A stretch of DNA of 64,000 nt from NCBI RefSeq assembly GCF_003233655.1, contig NZ_CP029829.1, positions 1,312,978 through 1,376,977 on the forward strand, written 5' to 3'. The notes beneath the pieces are model-generated. The model was given only the letters and a program-made list of their open reading frames with translations. It searched no databases and was not told where the DNA came from. A program made the translations under genes and the position numbers. Each line of letters starts with the position of its first letter. Positions within the stretch are counted from its first letter, which is position 1. Below, piece by piece: positions 16,053 through 24,693 of the stretch. This stretch comes from Azospirillum ramasamyi. GTDB lineage: Bacteria; Pseudomonadota; Alphaproteobacteria; Azospirillales; Azospirillaceae.

Positions 16053-16940
16053 ATGAGCGACAGCACCGTTGACCCGCTGACCGGCCCCGTCGTCTCCACC
16101 GACTGGCTCGCCCGCAACCTCGGCCGGCCGGGGTTGAAGCTGCTGGACGGGTCATGGCACATGCCGGCCCTGAAGCGCGACATTCGGGCGGAGTTCACGG
16201 CCAGCCACATCCCCGGCGCCCGCCTGTGCGACGTCGACGAGGTGGCGGCGCCGGACACCCACCCGCTGCCGCACATGATCCCGGACGAAGCGACCTTCGC
16301 CGCGAAGATCGGCGCGCTGGGAATCGGCGACGGCGACACGGTGGTGGTCTATGACACCGCCGGCATGGCGACCGCCGCGGCGCGCGTCTGGTGGCTGTTC
16401 CGCCTGTTCGGCTTCGACCGTGTGGCGGTTCTCGACGGCGGGCTGCCGAAATGGCTGGCGGAAGGACGCCCAACGGAATCGGGCGAGCCTGCCCCGGTCC
16501 AGCCGGCGAACTTCACCGCGCGCAAGCGGCCGGAGCTGATCCGCAACGCCGATCAGGTGCTTGCCAACATCGATGCGGAATCCGACCAGATCACCGACGC
16601 CCGCGCCCAGCCGCGTTTCGAAGGCGCGGTGGCGGAGCCCTGGCCGGGGCGGCGCAGCGGCCGGATTCCCGGCAGCTTCAACCTGCCCCACACGGACCTG
16701 ATCGACCAGGAAACCAAAACCCTGCTGCCGCCGGATGCCATCGCCGCCAAGGCGCGGGCCGCCGGGCTGGACCTCGACCGGCCGGTGGTCGCCTCCTGCG
16801 GCAGCGGCATCACCGCCTGCGTCATCGCGCTGGGTCTCGCCACCGCCGGCAAGCCGGATGTGGCGATCTATGACGGCTCCTGGGCGGAATGGGGCCTGCG
16901 GGAGGATCTGCCGCTGGAAACCGGCCCCCGGAAGCCTTAG
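16053..16940 (+). CDS. sseA: 3-mercaptopyruvate sulfurtransferase
   Basis: 295 residues with two rhodanese domains. The catalytic Cys249 lies in the loop CGSGITAC, whose CG(S/T)G(I/V)(T/S) form is that of mercaptopyruvate rather than thiosulfate sulfurtransferases. The interdomain and substrate segments ([17 protein letters not shown]) are typical. It transfers sulfur from 3-mercaptopyruvate to thiols or cyanide. It follows alaX by 52 bp and precedes the GNAT gene by 10 bp. Confidence 0.9.
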   Translation: MSDSTVDPLTGPVVSTDWLARNLGRPGLKLLDGSWHMPALKRDIRAEFTASHIPGARLCDVDEVAAPDTHPLPHMIPDEATFAAKIGALGIGDGDTVVVYDTAGMATAAARVWWLFRLFGFDRVAVLDGGLPKWLAEGRPTESGEPAPVQPANFTARKRPELIRNADQVLANIDAESDQITDARAQPRFEGAVAEPWPGRRSGRIPGSFNLPHTDLIDQETKTLLPPDAIAAKARAAGLDLDRPVVASCGSGITACVIALGLATAGKPDVAIYDGSWAEWGLREDLPLETGPRKP

Positions 16941-16950
16941 CGCGCCGGCA

Positions 16951-17385
16951 GTGACCGATCCCGTCACCATCCGGCCCTGCCATGCGGAGGACCGCGACGC
17001 CGTCGTGGCGCTTTGGACCGCCTGCGGCCTGGTGGTTCCCTGGAACGATCCGGCGGCGGACTTCGCGCTGGCGCTGTCGAAGTCCAGTTCGGCGGTGCTT
17101 GCCGCGGTCGAAGGCGGCAGGATCGTCGCCACCGCCATGGTCGGGCAGGACGGACATCGCGGCTGGATCTATTACGTCGCCGTGGATCCTGCGCTGCAAG
17201 GCCGGGGCCTGGGCGGCCGCATGGTGGCGGAGGCGGAAGGCTGGCTGGGTGCCGCCGGCATGCCCAAGGTCCAACTCCTCGTCCGGGAGACCAACCAACG
17301 GGTGCTGGCCTTCTACGAACGCCTCGGCTATGCCAGATCGCCCGTTACGATGATGCAGAAATGGCTGAACAACCCCACTCCCTGA
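16951..17385 (+). CDS. GNAT family N-acetyltransferase (YpeA-like)
   Basis: 144 residues from GTG 16951 (VTDPVTIRPC), 10 bp after the sseA stop. It shows the acetyl-CoA binding loop QGRGLGGRMV at about 88-97, the WTACGLVVPWNDP N-terminal motif typical of the YpeA group, and the C-terminal AFYERLGYA strand. Substrate unknown. Its last codons overlap the next GNAT gene by 25 bp, which indicates co-translation. Confidence 0.85.
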   Translation: MTDPVTIRPCHAEDRDAVVALWTACGLVVPWNDPAADFALALSKSSSAVLAAVEGGRIVATAMVGQDGHRGWIYYVAVDPALQGRGLGGRMVAEAEGWLGAAGMPKVQLLVRETNQRVLAFYERLGYARSPVTMMQKWLNNPTP

Positions 17386-17978
17386 CCCGCCCCGACATTC
17401 CCGCCGCCAGCCGGCCAAACCATCTGCCGGTGATCGTCACCTATCTGCAGATGAGCGCGCCGCCGGTCCATGAACCGGTGCGCCAGCCCAAGGGCAACCT
17501 GTCGCTGCTGCGGGCGAATCCACCGACCTGGTCCTTCTACCGCTATCTCTACGACACGGTTGGAGAGCCCTGGCTGTGGCACGAACGCCGCCGCATGCCG
17601 CGCAAGGAGCTGGAGCGCTCGATCCTCGACCCACTGGTGGAGGTCTGGGTGCTGTATGTCGACGGCACGCCCGCCGGTTTCGCGGAACTGGACCGGCGGA
17701 CCAGCGAAACCGATCTGGCTTATTTCGGCCTGATCCCCGACTTCATCGGCCACAAGCTCGGCCCCTGGCTGCTCGACACCGCTATCCGCAAGGCGTGGGA
17801 GGGCGGTGCGAAGAAGCTGCTCGTCAACACCTGCACCTTCGACCACCCGAAGGCGCTGCCACTGTACCAGAGCATGGGATTCGTCCCCACCCGCCACGTC
17901 GTCCGCGAAGTCCGCGACCCGCGGCTGGACGGCGTTCTCCCGCGCAGCGCGGGAGAGCATATTCCGCTCGCGGGGTGA
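17361..17978 (+). CDS. GNAT family N-acetyltransferase
   Basis: 205 residues from ATG 17361, overlapping the previous gene. A GNAT core is visible: VEVWVLYVDGTPAGFAELDR, LAYFGLIPDFIGHKLGPWLL (the acetyl-CoA loop, somewhat altered), and PKALPLYQSMGFVPTR. The N-terminal 90 residues form an extra region (SLLRANPPTWSFYRYLYDTV). The substrate is unknown. It ends the plus-strand run begun at cysK. Confidence 0.8.
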   Translation: MAEQPHSLTRPDIPAASRPNHLPVIVTYLQMSAPPVHEPVRQPKGNLSLLRANPPTWSFYRYLYDTVGEPWLWHERRRMPRKELERSILDPLVEVWVLYVDGTPAGFAELDRRTSETDLAYFGLIPDFIGHKLGPWLLDTAIRKAWEGGAKKLLVNTCTFDHPKALPLYQSMGFVPTRHVVREVRDPRLDGVLPRSAGEHIPLAG

Positions 17979-18130
17979 GGCTGGCGCGAAGCTGCGCCTC
18001 CACGCTCCCCCTTGACCACCCCATCCTCCCAGCCCCATCTACCGCGGAATGCCGGAACCCTGCCATGGACCGGCGCGTTGCTTCGGGCGAGGCGGTAGCT
18101 CCGCCATGTCGAGCGGGAGATGGGGACTTG

Positions 18131-18373
18131 GTGGGCTGGATCATTCGCACGCTGGTGCTGTGCTTCGTCGTCGGCTTCGTGCTGTCGTTCCTGAACATCA
18201 ACCCAGCCAACATCCTGACCAACAGCTGGCAGACGGTGCAGGATATCGCCGCGCTGGTGATCGAGGCCGGCAGCTGGGCATTGCCCTATATCCTGATCGG
18301 CGCCGTGGTGGTGGTACCGCTGTCGCTGCTCGGGCTGATCCTGCGCTGGAACCGCTCCCGTCCGCCGTCCTGA
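18131..18373 (+). CDS. DUF6460-like small membrane protein
   Basis: 80 residues from GTG 18131 (the frame is open upstream to ATG 18065). GGGGA stands 4 bp before the GTG. Two hydrophobic segments (IIRTLVLCFVVGFVLSFL and WALPYILIGAVVVVPLSLLG) flank NINPANILTNSWQTVQDIA. The VGFVLSFLNINP pattern with a helix and WALPY fits the DUF6460 family of unknown function. Downstream come the terminator and the small-RNA-like modules. Confidence 0.6.
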   Translation: MGWIIRTLVLCFVVGFVLSFLNINPANILTNSWQTVQDIAALVIEAGSWALPYILIGAVVVVPLSLLGLILRWNRSRPPS

Positions 18374-18392
18374 ACCGGGCCTGATCGCGGAC

Positions 18393-18449
18393 AAAAAAAC
18401 AGGAGGCACCGGAACCGGGCCTCCTGTGAAACAGGGAGGGTTAGAGACA
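18393..18449 (-). ncRNA. Candidate FNR-controlled small RNA, copy A
   Basis: A minus-strand unit with four parts in fixed order. The FNR-type box is at 18484-18497. A -10-like TAGACC is at about 18461-18456. The predicted 5' end GUCUCUAACCCUCCC begins near 18448. An intrinsic terminator follows (9-bp stem ACAGGAGGC/GCCUCCUGU, 18399-18407 with 18419-18427, then seven U at 18399-18393). The RNA would be about 57 nt. Copies B and C share the 5' end and the anti-Shine-Dalgarno CCUCCCU. No reading frame fits. No Rfam name is known to me. Confidence 0.7.
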
Positions 18450-18483
18450 GTCATAGGTCTATGCCCCTGCCCTGTCCGCCGCG

Positions 18484-18497
18484 TTGATGCATATCAA
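18484..18497 (-). promoter_or_regulatory. FNR/FixK-type box of copy A
   Basis: Perfect TTGAT-N4-ATCAA (TTGATGCATATCAA on the plus strand). Its centre is 41.5 bp upstream of the T that opens the conserved TGTCTCT, the classical position of a class II FNR-activated promoter. Confidence 0.75.
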
Positions 18498-18551
18498 CGG
18501 AACCGCGCTTTTCGCCCGCGGCTCTTCCCGTCACCGGCGGCCCATCCCACA

Positions 18552-18615
18552 AAGAAAAACCGGAGACATCCATGCGGATGCTCCGGTTCAGTGATACAGG
18601 GAGGTTCAGAGACAA
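18552..18615 (-). ncRNA. Candidate FNR-controlled small RNA, copy B
   Basis: Upstream neighbour of copy A on the same strand. It has an FNR-type box at 18650-18663, a conserved 5' end UUGUCUCUGAACCUCCC from 18615, and a terminator hairpin. The hairpin stem pairs AACCGGAG with CUCCGGUU (18558-18565 with 18581-18588) and contains an inner CATCC/GGATG pairing. A U-rich tail runs to about 18552. The estimated length is 64 nt. Copy B differs from A and C in the core by a shift (UGAACCUCCC against UAACCCUCCC). Confidence 0.7.
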
Positions 18616-18649
18616 GACGAACCTTATCCTGAACCGGATATGCTTTTCG

Positions 18650-18663
18650 TTGATCTGCATCAA
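18650..18663 (-). promoter_or_regulatory. FNR/FixK-type box of copy B
   Basis: TTGATCTGCATCAA on the plus strand, a perfect TTGAT-N4-ATCAA. Its centre is 41.5 bp upstream of 18615, or 42.5 bp from the T of TGTCTCT at 18614. Confidence 0.75.
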
Positions 18664-18710
18664 AAGAAGAGAAAATCCCTTCCACCTGTTCTCCCAAAAA
18701 TCCTCGCCCC

Positions 18711-19796
18711 TCAGCCGAGAATTTCGGCCAGCGCCGCGACCAGCGCCTTGTTCTCCTCCTCGCGGCCGACGGTGATGCGCAGGCAGTCGGACAGGCCATA
18801 GTCGGTGACCGGCTTCACCAGGATGCCGCGCCGGGCGAGATGGTCGATCACCGCCTGGGTGCCCAGCGACGGGTCCGTCGGGACGCGGGCCAGCACGAAG
18901 TTGCAGACGCTGGGATAGACCCGCAGTCCCACCCGCTCCAACTCGCGCGACAGCCAGGGCAGCCACTGCGCATTATGGGCGAAGGTCGCTTCCTCATGCT
19001 CCGCATCGCTCAGCGCGGCGGCTGCGGTCAACTGGGCCGGAAGTGAGACGTTGAAGGCGCCGCGGATGGCGTTCACCGCCTCGATCACCGTGGTCGGGCC
19101 GTACCCCCACCCCACCCGCAGGCCGGCCAGCCCGTGCATCTTGGAGAAGGTGCGGATCAGCAGGACATTGTCGGAGTTTTCGACGATCTCCGTCCCGTCG
19201 CTGTAGTCCGGCATCCGGCAATAGTCGGCATAGGCCGAATCCAGAACCAGCAGCGTGTGCGGCGGCAGGCCGGCGCGCAGCCGCTGCACCGCTTCCGCCG
19301 GGATATAGGTGCCGGTCGGGTTGTTCGGGTTGGCGAGGAAGCAGATCCGCGTGCGCTCCGTCGCGCGGTCGATCATCGCCTCCACATCCACCACCATGTC
19401 GCGCTCCGCCGCGATGACCGCGGTGGCGCCGGTGGCGCGAATCGCCTTGATGAAACCGCGATAGCCGCGCTCGTGGCACAGCACCTCGTCACCGGGACCG
19501 GCGAAGGCCTGGGCGACCAGATGGATCAGCTCCTCCGACCCGGCGGTGCAGACGATGTGGTCGGCGTCGATGGAATGGCGGCGCGCGATGGCCTGGCGCA
19601 GGGGATCCTGGTCCCAGTCGGGATAGCAGTGGATCCGGGCCGCCGCCTCGCAATAGGCATCGAGAGCCAGCGGGCTGGGTCCGAGCGGGTTGTGGGTCAG
19701 GGACAGGTCGATCCACCGGCGGCCGTCGCGGGGCGGACGGGCGGGACGGTAAGGCTTGATCTGGCCAACGCTGGGACGGGGGCTGAGCAGGTCCAT
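18711..19796 (-). CDS. hisC: Histidinol-phosphate aminotransferase
   Basis: 361 residues, a fold-type I PLP aminotransferase. The PLP lysine lies in RTFSKMHGLAGLRVGW, the NPNNPTGTY loop that binds the cofactor ring is present, and the C-terminal CLRITVGREEENKAL arginine contacts substrate carboxylate. It converts histidinol phosphate with 2-oxoglutarate in histidine synthesis. The close relative that transaminates aromatic amino acids cannot be excluded by sequence alone. No other his gene adjoins, but hisI lies at 25901. Confidence 0.88.
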   Translation of the reverse strand: MDLLSPRPSVGQIKPYRPARPPRDGRRWIDLSLTHNPLGPSPLALDAYCEAAARIHCYPDWDQDPLRQAIARRHSIDADHIVCTAGSEELIHLVAQAFAGPGDEVLCHERGYRGFIKAIRATGATAVIAAERDMVVDVEAMIDRATERTRICFLANPNNPTGTYIPAEAVQRLRAGLPPHTLLVLDSAYADYCRMPDYSDGTEIVENSDNVLLIRTFSKMHGLAGLRVGWGYGPTTVIEAVNAIRGAFNVSLPAQLTAAAALSDAEHEEATFAHNAQWLPWLSRELERVGLRVYPSVCNFVLARVPTDPSLGTQAVIDHLARRGILVKPVTDYGLSDCLRITVGREEENKALVAALAEILG

Positions 19797-19861
19797 AACC
19801 TCGGTCTCCGTAAGCGAATCGGTCCGACAACACGTCAGGCGACCGATTGAACCGCAAACCA

Positions 19862-19894
19862 GTGCGCGGCGCCACAGGACATTGCGCCGCGCAC
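19862..19894. other. Strong hairpin between hisC and aapP
   Basis: An 11-bp perfect stem (GTGCGCGGCGC at 19862-19872 with 19884-19894) around an 11-nt loop. It lies 65 bp past the aapP stop and has no clean U tract, so it may act as an mRNA 3' stabiliser or Rho-associated terminator. Confidence 0.4.
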
Positions 19895-19958
19895 CATATT
19901 CCGAGGTGTTTTATTTCCGCATGACGGATCGGACGGAACCGCCGATCCGCATCCGGGA

Positions 19959-20747
19959 TCAGTGGTCTAGAATTTGGCTGAGGAAGAGGCGCGTGCGCTC
20001 CGACCTCGGATTCGAGAAGAAGTTGTCCGGCGTGTCCTGCTCGACGATCTCGCCGCGGTCCATGAAGATGACGCGGTCGGCAACCGACTTGGCGAATCCC
20101 ATTTCGTGCGTCACGCAGAGCATGGTCATGCCGTCCTCGGCCAGACCGATCATGACGTCGAGCACCTCCTTGACCATCTCGGGGTCGAGGGCGGAGGTCG
20201 GCTCGTCGAACAGCATCACCTTCGGGCTCATGCAGAGCGACCGCGCGATGGCGACGCGCTGCTGCTGGCCGCCCGACAGCTGGCCGGGATACTTGTTGGC
20301 CTGCTCGGCGATGCGCACCCGATTCAGGTAGCTCATCGCGATCTCCTCCGCCTCGGCCTTCGGCTTCTTGCGGACCCAGATCGGGGCGAGCGTGCAGTTC
20401 TCCAACACGGTCAGGTGCGGGAACAGGTTGAAGTGCTGGAACACCATGCCGACTTCGCGCCGGACCAGCTCGATGTTCTTCAGGTTGTTGGTCAGCTCGA
20501 TCCCATCGATGACGATGGTGCCCTTCTGATGCTCCTCAAGCCGGTTCAGGCAGCGGATCATCGTCGACTTGCCGGAGCCCGAGGGGCCGCAGACGACGAT
20601 GCGCTCGCCCTTCTGGACGTTGAGGTTGATGTTCTTCAGGACGTGGAATTCGCCGTACCATTTGTTCACGCCCGTGCAGCGGATGATCTCCTCGCCGCTG
20701 AGGACGTGCTTGGCCTTGGCAGTGCCCTGGGACATGGCCTGGGACAT
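19959..20747 (-). CDS. aapP: General L-amino acid ABC transporter, ATP-binding subunit
   Basis: 262 residues. Walker [10 protein letters not shown], the Q-loop, the signature LSGGQQQR, Walker [15 protein letters not shown] and the switch His in CVTHEMGF are all present. It forms the ATPase pair of the AapJQMP importer. It is the last gene of the minus-strand aapJQMP operon, 28 bp after aapM. The N-terminal 20 residues before [17 protein letters not shown] vary in this family. Confidence 0.95.
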   Translation of the reverse strand: MSQAMSQGTAKAKHVLSGEEIIRCTGVNKWYGEFHVLKNINLNVQKGERIVVCGPSGSGKSTMIRCLNRLEEHQKGTIVIDGIELTNNLKNIELVRREVGMVFQHFNLFPHLTVLENCTLAPIWVRKKPKAEAEEIAMSYLNRVRIAEQANKYPGQLSGGQQQRVAIARSLCMSPKVMLFDEPTSALDPEMVKEVLDVMIGLAEDGMTMLCVTHEMGFAKSVADRVIFMDRGEIVEQDTPDNFFSNPRSERTRLFLSQILDH

Positions 20748-20775
20748 TTGTCGTGGTCTCCTTGACGGCGTGGAT

Positions 20776-21891
20776 CTAGCGGCGATGGCTGCGATTGAGA
20801 TCGCGTTCCAACTTCTGGCTGTACTTGGACATGCTGTAGCAGAAGACCCAATAGATCACGCCGATGAACAGATAGGCCTCGCGGTAGAAACCGCGCCAGG
20901 ACGGATCGGACAGCGCCGCCTTCGCGGTGCCGAGCAGGTCGTACAGGCCGATGATGATGACCAGCGAGGTGTCCTTGAAGAAGCTGATGAAGGTGTTCAC
21001 CAGCGGCGGAATTGCGATGGCCAGCGCCTGCGGCAGGATGATCTTGCGCATCTTCTGCCAATAGGACAGCCCCAACCCGTCCGCGGCCTCGTACTGGCCC
21101 TTCGGGATCGCCTGCAGACCGCCGCGGATGGCTTCGGCCATATAGGCGGCGGCGAACATGATGAAGGCGATCTGCGCGCGCAGCAGCTTGTCGATCGAAA
21201 CGCCGTTGGGCAGGAACAGCGGCAGCATCACTGACGCCATGAACAGCAGGCTGATCAGCGGCACGCCGCGGATCAGCTCGATGTAGGTGACGCACAGCAC
21301 CTTGACCGCGGGCATGTTCGACCGGCGGCCGAGCGCCAGAAGGATCGCCAGCGGAAAGGCCACGGCCAGACCGATCACCGACAGGATGAGGGTCAGCGGC
21401 AGGCCGCCCCACAGCGTGTTCTCGACATAGGTCAGGCCGAGGACGCCGCCCCACATCAGCACGGCGACCAGCCCCAGACCGGCGGCCCAGATCAGACCCA
21501 GCCAGGGCTTCCAGAAGCGGCGGTCGCAGCTGACCACCAGCAGGGCGATGATCACGCAGATCGTCACCAGCGGGCGCCACTGCTCATCCCACGGGAACAT
21601 CCCGAACATGATGAAGCGCAGCTTCTCGCTGATGAAGCCCCAGCAGGCGCCGCCGGCATCCTGGCGGCAGACGGTGGAGGAGGCATCGAAGCCGTGGGCG
21701 CGGATCAGCAGCCAGTTGACGAAGGGCGGGATCGCCGACGCCAGAAGCGCCAGCACCAGCACCGTCAGGATGGCGTTGTACCAGGTGTTGAACAGATTGG
21801 CCCGCAGCCATGCGAGGGGGCCGACGGTGTTGGCCGGCGGACGTTCGTCCGGCAGGCCGACGCTTTGCACGTTTTGCACGTTGTCGGTCAT
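20776..21891 (-). CDS. aapM: General L-amino acid ABC transporter, permease AapM
   Basis: 371 residues from ATG 21891 ([19 protein letters not shown]). It has several membrane segments and the permease EAA motif in [21 protein letters not shown], which docks on AapP. The conserved [24 protein letters not shown] segment is the family hallmark. The polar insert before the first permease helices is typical of AapM and the related BztC. It starts 5 bp after the aapQ stop. Confidence 0.94.
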   Translation of the reverse strand: MTDNVQNVQSVGLPDERPPANTVGPLAWLRANLFNTWYNAILTVLVLALLASAIPPFVNWLLIRAHGFDASSTVCRQDAGGACWGFISEKLRFIMFGMFPWDEQWRPLVTICVIIALLVVSCDRRFWKPWLGLIWAAGLGLVAVLMWGGVLGLTYVENTLWGGLPLTLILSVIGLAVAFPLAILLALGRRSNMPAVKVLCVTYIELIRGVPLISLLFMASVMLPLFLPNGVSIDKLLRAQIAFIMFAAAYMAEAIRGGLQAIPKGQYEAADGLGLSYWQKMRKIILPQALAIAIPPLVNTFISFFKDTSLVIIIGLYDLLGTAKAALSDPSWRGFYREAYLFIGVIYWVFCYSMSKYSQKLERDLNRSHRR

Positions 21892-21896
21892 GGCCG

Positions 21897-23096
21897 TTAC
21901 CGCTCCACCAGCGCGATGCGCTTGTTGTACCAGTTCATGAAGAGCGAGATGCTGAGGCTGATGACCAGATAGGTGCCCATGATCATGGTCACGCCTTCGA
22001 TCGCCTGACCGGTCTGGTTCAGGGTGGTGTTGGCGATCGACACCAGATCCGGATAGCCGATGGCCAGCGCCAGCGAGCTGTTCTTGGTCAGGTTCAGATA
22101 CTGGCTGGTCAGCGGCGGCACGATCACCCGCAGCGCCTGCGGCAGGATGACGAGCCGCAGCGTCGGGCCGCTCGGCAGGCCGAGAGCGCGCGCCGCCTCG
22201 GTCTGGCCCCAGTTGACCGCCGTGATGCCGCTGCGCACCACCTCGGCGATGAAGGCCGCGGTGTAGAGGGTCAGGCCGGTCAGGATGGCGAAGAACTCGG
22301 GCGAGATGGCGGCGCCGCCGACAAAGTTGAAGCCCGCCAGCCTCGGCACGTCCATCGCCAACGGTGCGCCGCCGGCGATCCAGGTGAGCAGCGGCAGGCC
22401 CACGATCAGTCCGAGCCCGGTCCAGCCCGCCGGGAAGGGTTGCCCGGTCCGCGCCTGCCGCGCCTTGGCCCAGCGCGACACGCCCCAGGCGGCGGCGATG
22501 GCGACCAGCAGGGCGATGCCCATGTAGCCCCAGACGGGATTGGTGTCCGGGACCGGCACCCAAAGGCCGCGCTGCGACAGGAAGACGCCGGGCAGCGGAT
22601 TCAGCGCCTGACGCACCGGCGGCAGGGTTTCCGACACCAGGGCGTACCAGAAGAACAGCTGCAGCAGAGGCGGGAGGTTGCGTATGATCTCGACATAGCT
22701 CGAGGCGAGCTTGGCGATCAGCCAGTTGCTGGACAGGCGGGCGACGCCGACGATCGTGCCGATGATCGTCGCCAGGATGATGCCGATGATCGACACCTTC
22801 AGCGTGTTCAGCACGCCGACCAGGAAGGCCCGGCCATAGCTGTCCTTCGGCGAATAATCGATCAGCGATTCGCCGATGCCGAAGGACGCTTCACGCTCCA
22901 GGAAATCGAAACCGGTCGCGATCGAGCGCCGCGCGAGATTGTCGAGCGTGTTGGAAATCAAGAACCAGCCGACCAGGACGACCGCGCCGACCACCAGGAT
23001 CTGGTAGACGACGGCGCGGAACGTCGGGTCGCTGAGGGAAAACGATACGCCACCCGGCGGCGGAGCGCCTTGGGTGGTCCGGGTCTCGGTCGCCAC
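21897..23096 (-). CDS. aapQ: General L-amino acid ABC transporter, permease AapQ
   Basis: 399 residues from GTG 23096, chosen because GGGGAGAG is spaced 7-8 bp before it; the frame is open to 23198 but begins there without a site. The permease domain carries the EAA loop SGITAVNWGQTEAARALG and the LRLVILPQALRVIVPPLTSQ motif. The N-terminal half has the long periplasmic insert of the AapQ/BztB family. The partner permease aapM starts 5 bp after its stop. Confidence 0.93.
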   Translation of the reverse strand: MATETRTTQGAPPPGGVSFSLSDPTFRAVVYQILVVGAVVLVGWFLISNTLDNLARRSIATGFDFLEREASFGIGESLIDYSPKDSYGRAFLVGVLNTLKVSIIGIILATIIGTIVGVARLSSNWLIAKLASSYVEIIRNLPPLLQLFFWYALVSETLPPVRQALNPLPGVFLSQRGLWVPVPDTNPVWGYMGIALLVAIAAAWGVSRWAKARQARTGQPFPAGWTGLGLIVGLPLLTWIAGGAPLAMDVPRLAGFNFVGGAAISPEFFAILTGLTLYTAAFIAEVVRSGITAVNWGQTEAARALGLPSGPTLRLVILPQALRVIVPPLTSQYLNLTKNSSLALAIGYPDLVSIANTTLNQTGQAIEGVTMIMGTYLVISLSISLFMNWYNKRIALVER

Positions 23097-23261
23097 GGAC
23101 TTCTCTCCCCCAACCATCGCGCCCCATGCAGTGCCCACGCGATCCCGGACGTTCTTCCGGGCGTTTCCCGCACCGCAGGGGACGCGACATGTCTCCAATG
23201 CGGCCCCCTGCGCGGGCGCTTCACCGGCGCCCTGCGCGACCGCTTCTCAAAGTACCGGAAG

Positions 23262-23291
23262 GCCGCCCCCGGCAACGTGCCTGCGGGCGGC
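23262..23291 (-). other. Intercistronic stem-loop between aapJ and aapQ
   Basis: A 7-bp GC stem (GCCGCCC at 23262-23268 with 23285-23291) lies in the 215-bp space between aapJ and aapQ. It has no U tract. Such hairpins often let the binding-protein mRNA outlive the permease part; here this is inferred. Confidence 0.45.
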
Positions 23292-23311
23292 GCTTCCAGC
23301 GGTGCCGTGCC

Positions 23312-24331
23312 TTACCGGAACGGCTGGGCGTACATCAGGCCGCCCTTGGTCCACAGGCCGTTCAGGCCGCGCTCCAGCTTCAGCGGGGTGCCCGGGCCGA
23401 CGTTGCGGTCGAAGATCTCGCCGTAGTTGCCGACCTGCTTCACGACGTTGTAGGCCCACTTCTCGTCCAGGCCCAGGGCCTTGCCCATGCCCGGCGAGAT
23501 GCCGAGAAAGCGCTGGATATCCGGGTTCTTGGTGCTGACGAAGTCGTCGATGTTCTTGGAGGTGATGCCGAACTCCTCGGCCTGGATGGTCGCGAAGACC
23601 GTCCACTTCACGATGTCGAACCACTGGTCGTCGCCATGGCGCACGGCCGGGGCCAGCGGCTCCTTGGAGATGACTTCCGGCAGGATGACGTGATCGTCTG
23701 GAACCGGGGCGACGCCGGCGCGGGTACCGGCCAGACCGGACACGTCGGTGGTCAGCACGTCGCAGCGGCCGGCGAAGTAGGCGGCGTTCACCTCGTCGTT
23801 CGACTCGATGACGACGGGGTTGTAGCTCATGTTGTTGGCGCGGAAATAGTCCGCCAGGTTCAGTTCGGTCGTGGTGCCGGACTGCACGCAGACGGTGGCG
23901 CCGTTCAGCTCCTTGGCGCTCTTCACGCCCAGCTTCTTCGGAACCATGAAGCCCTGGCCGTCATAATAGGTGACGGGGGCGAAGTTCAGGCCGACCGAGG
24001 TGTCGCGGGTCAGCGTGGCGGTCGTGTTGCGCGACAGCAGGTCGACCTCGCCGGACTGGATGGCCGGGAAGCGCTGCTGGGCCGACAGCGGGGTGAACTT
24101 GACCTTGTTCGGGTCGTTGAAGATGGCGACGGCGATGGCACGGCAATAGTCGACATCCAGGCCGGTCCAGTTGCCGGCGCTGTCCGGGTTGCCGAAGCCC
24201 GGCAGACCGGCGTTCACGCCGCATTGAACGAAGCCGCGCTGCTTGATGGTATCGAGCGTGGCGGCGCCGGCGGCGACACTGGCGGAAACGACCACGGCCG
24301 CTGCGGCGGCGGCCAGGAACCCTGACTTCAT
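23312..24331 (-). CDS. aapJ: General L-amino acid ABC transporter, periplasmic binding protein
   Basis: 339 residues from ATG 24331, which follows a GGAG site; the longer frame has an extra upstream start. A signal peptide (MKSGFLAAAAAAVVVSASVAAGA) precedes the family start ATLDTIKQRGFVQCGVNAGL. The substrate-binding lobes show the conserved DVDYCRAIAVAIFNDP, RNTTATLTRDTSVGLNFAP and EVISKEPLAPAVRHGD. It binds a broad range of L-amino acids for the AapQMP importer. It is divergent from metC. Confidence 0.95.
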   Translation of the reverse strand: MKSGFLAAAAAAVVVSASVAAGAATLDTIKQRGFVQCGVNAGLPGFGNPDSAGNWTGLDVDYCRAIAVAIFNDPNKVKFTPLSAQQRFPAIQSGEVDLLSRNTTATLTRDTSVGLNFAPVTYYDGQGFMVPKKLGVKSAKELNGATVCVQSGTTTELNLADYFRANNMSYNPVVIESNDEVNAAYFAGRCDVLTTDVSGLAGTRAGVAPVPDDHVILPEVISKEPLAPAVRHGDDQWFDIVKWTVFATIQAEEFGITSKNIDDFVSTKNPDIQRFLGISPGMGKALGLDEKWAYNVVKQVGNYGEIFDRNVGPGTPLKLERGLNGLWTKGGLMYAQPFR

Positions 24332-24693
24332 TTTTTGAACTCCACCCTGTTCTTGCGTTCTTCGCATTTGAGCGCTCTGACGACGCGCCTGACCACGCCG
24401 GCCGTTTGCTCCCGTCGGGCCGGCACGGGGGCCAACCCTGTTGGGATCGCGACGCAGCCATGCGCGTGGAACAAGAGTGCATCAACTTGATCCGACTTGT
24501 CGAATCCTCCGTGCATTGGTGGTGTTGCCAGAAGATCCGGATAGCGGGCCGCCTCCCCGACGCAATCGGCGATGGCCGCGGGGCTTCCAGGATGACACAA
24601 TGTTCGGCCGAGCCGCCTTTGCCCAGTGGAGCCAACCTTCCGATGGGCGAATCAATGCGGGTCGGTCTACCGCTCCAGCCAAACGGACAGTCG
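24332..24693. other. Divergent intergenic region, aapJ and metC
   Basis: About 360 bp that must hold both promoters. No clear riboswitch, tRNA or repeat was seen. The metC frame is open through most of it, and an in-frame ATG at 24643 with a TGGAG site 11 bp upstream is a possible alternative metC start. Confidence 0.5.

Noticed and set aside
23262..23291. Terminator between aapJ and aapQ
   Set aside because: The hairpin has no U tract and a terminator would cut the operon; listed as a stem-loop instead.
21810..23426. Long plus-strand frame opposite aapQ and aapM
   Set aside because: Composition (Arg, Gln, Asp, His) is that of an antisense shadow, with no domain and no ribosome-binding site.
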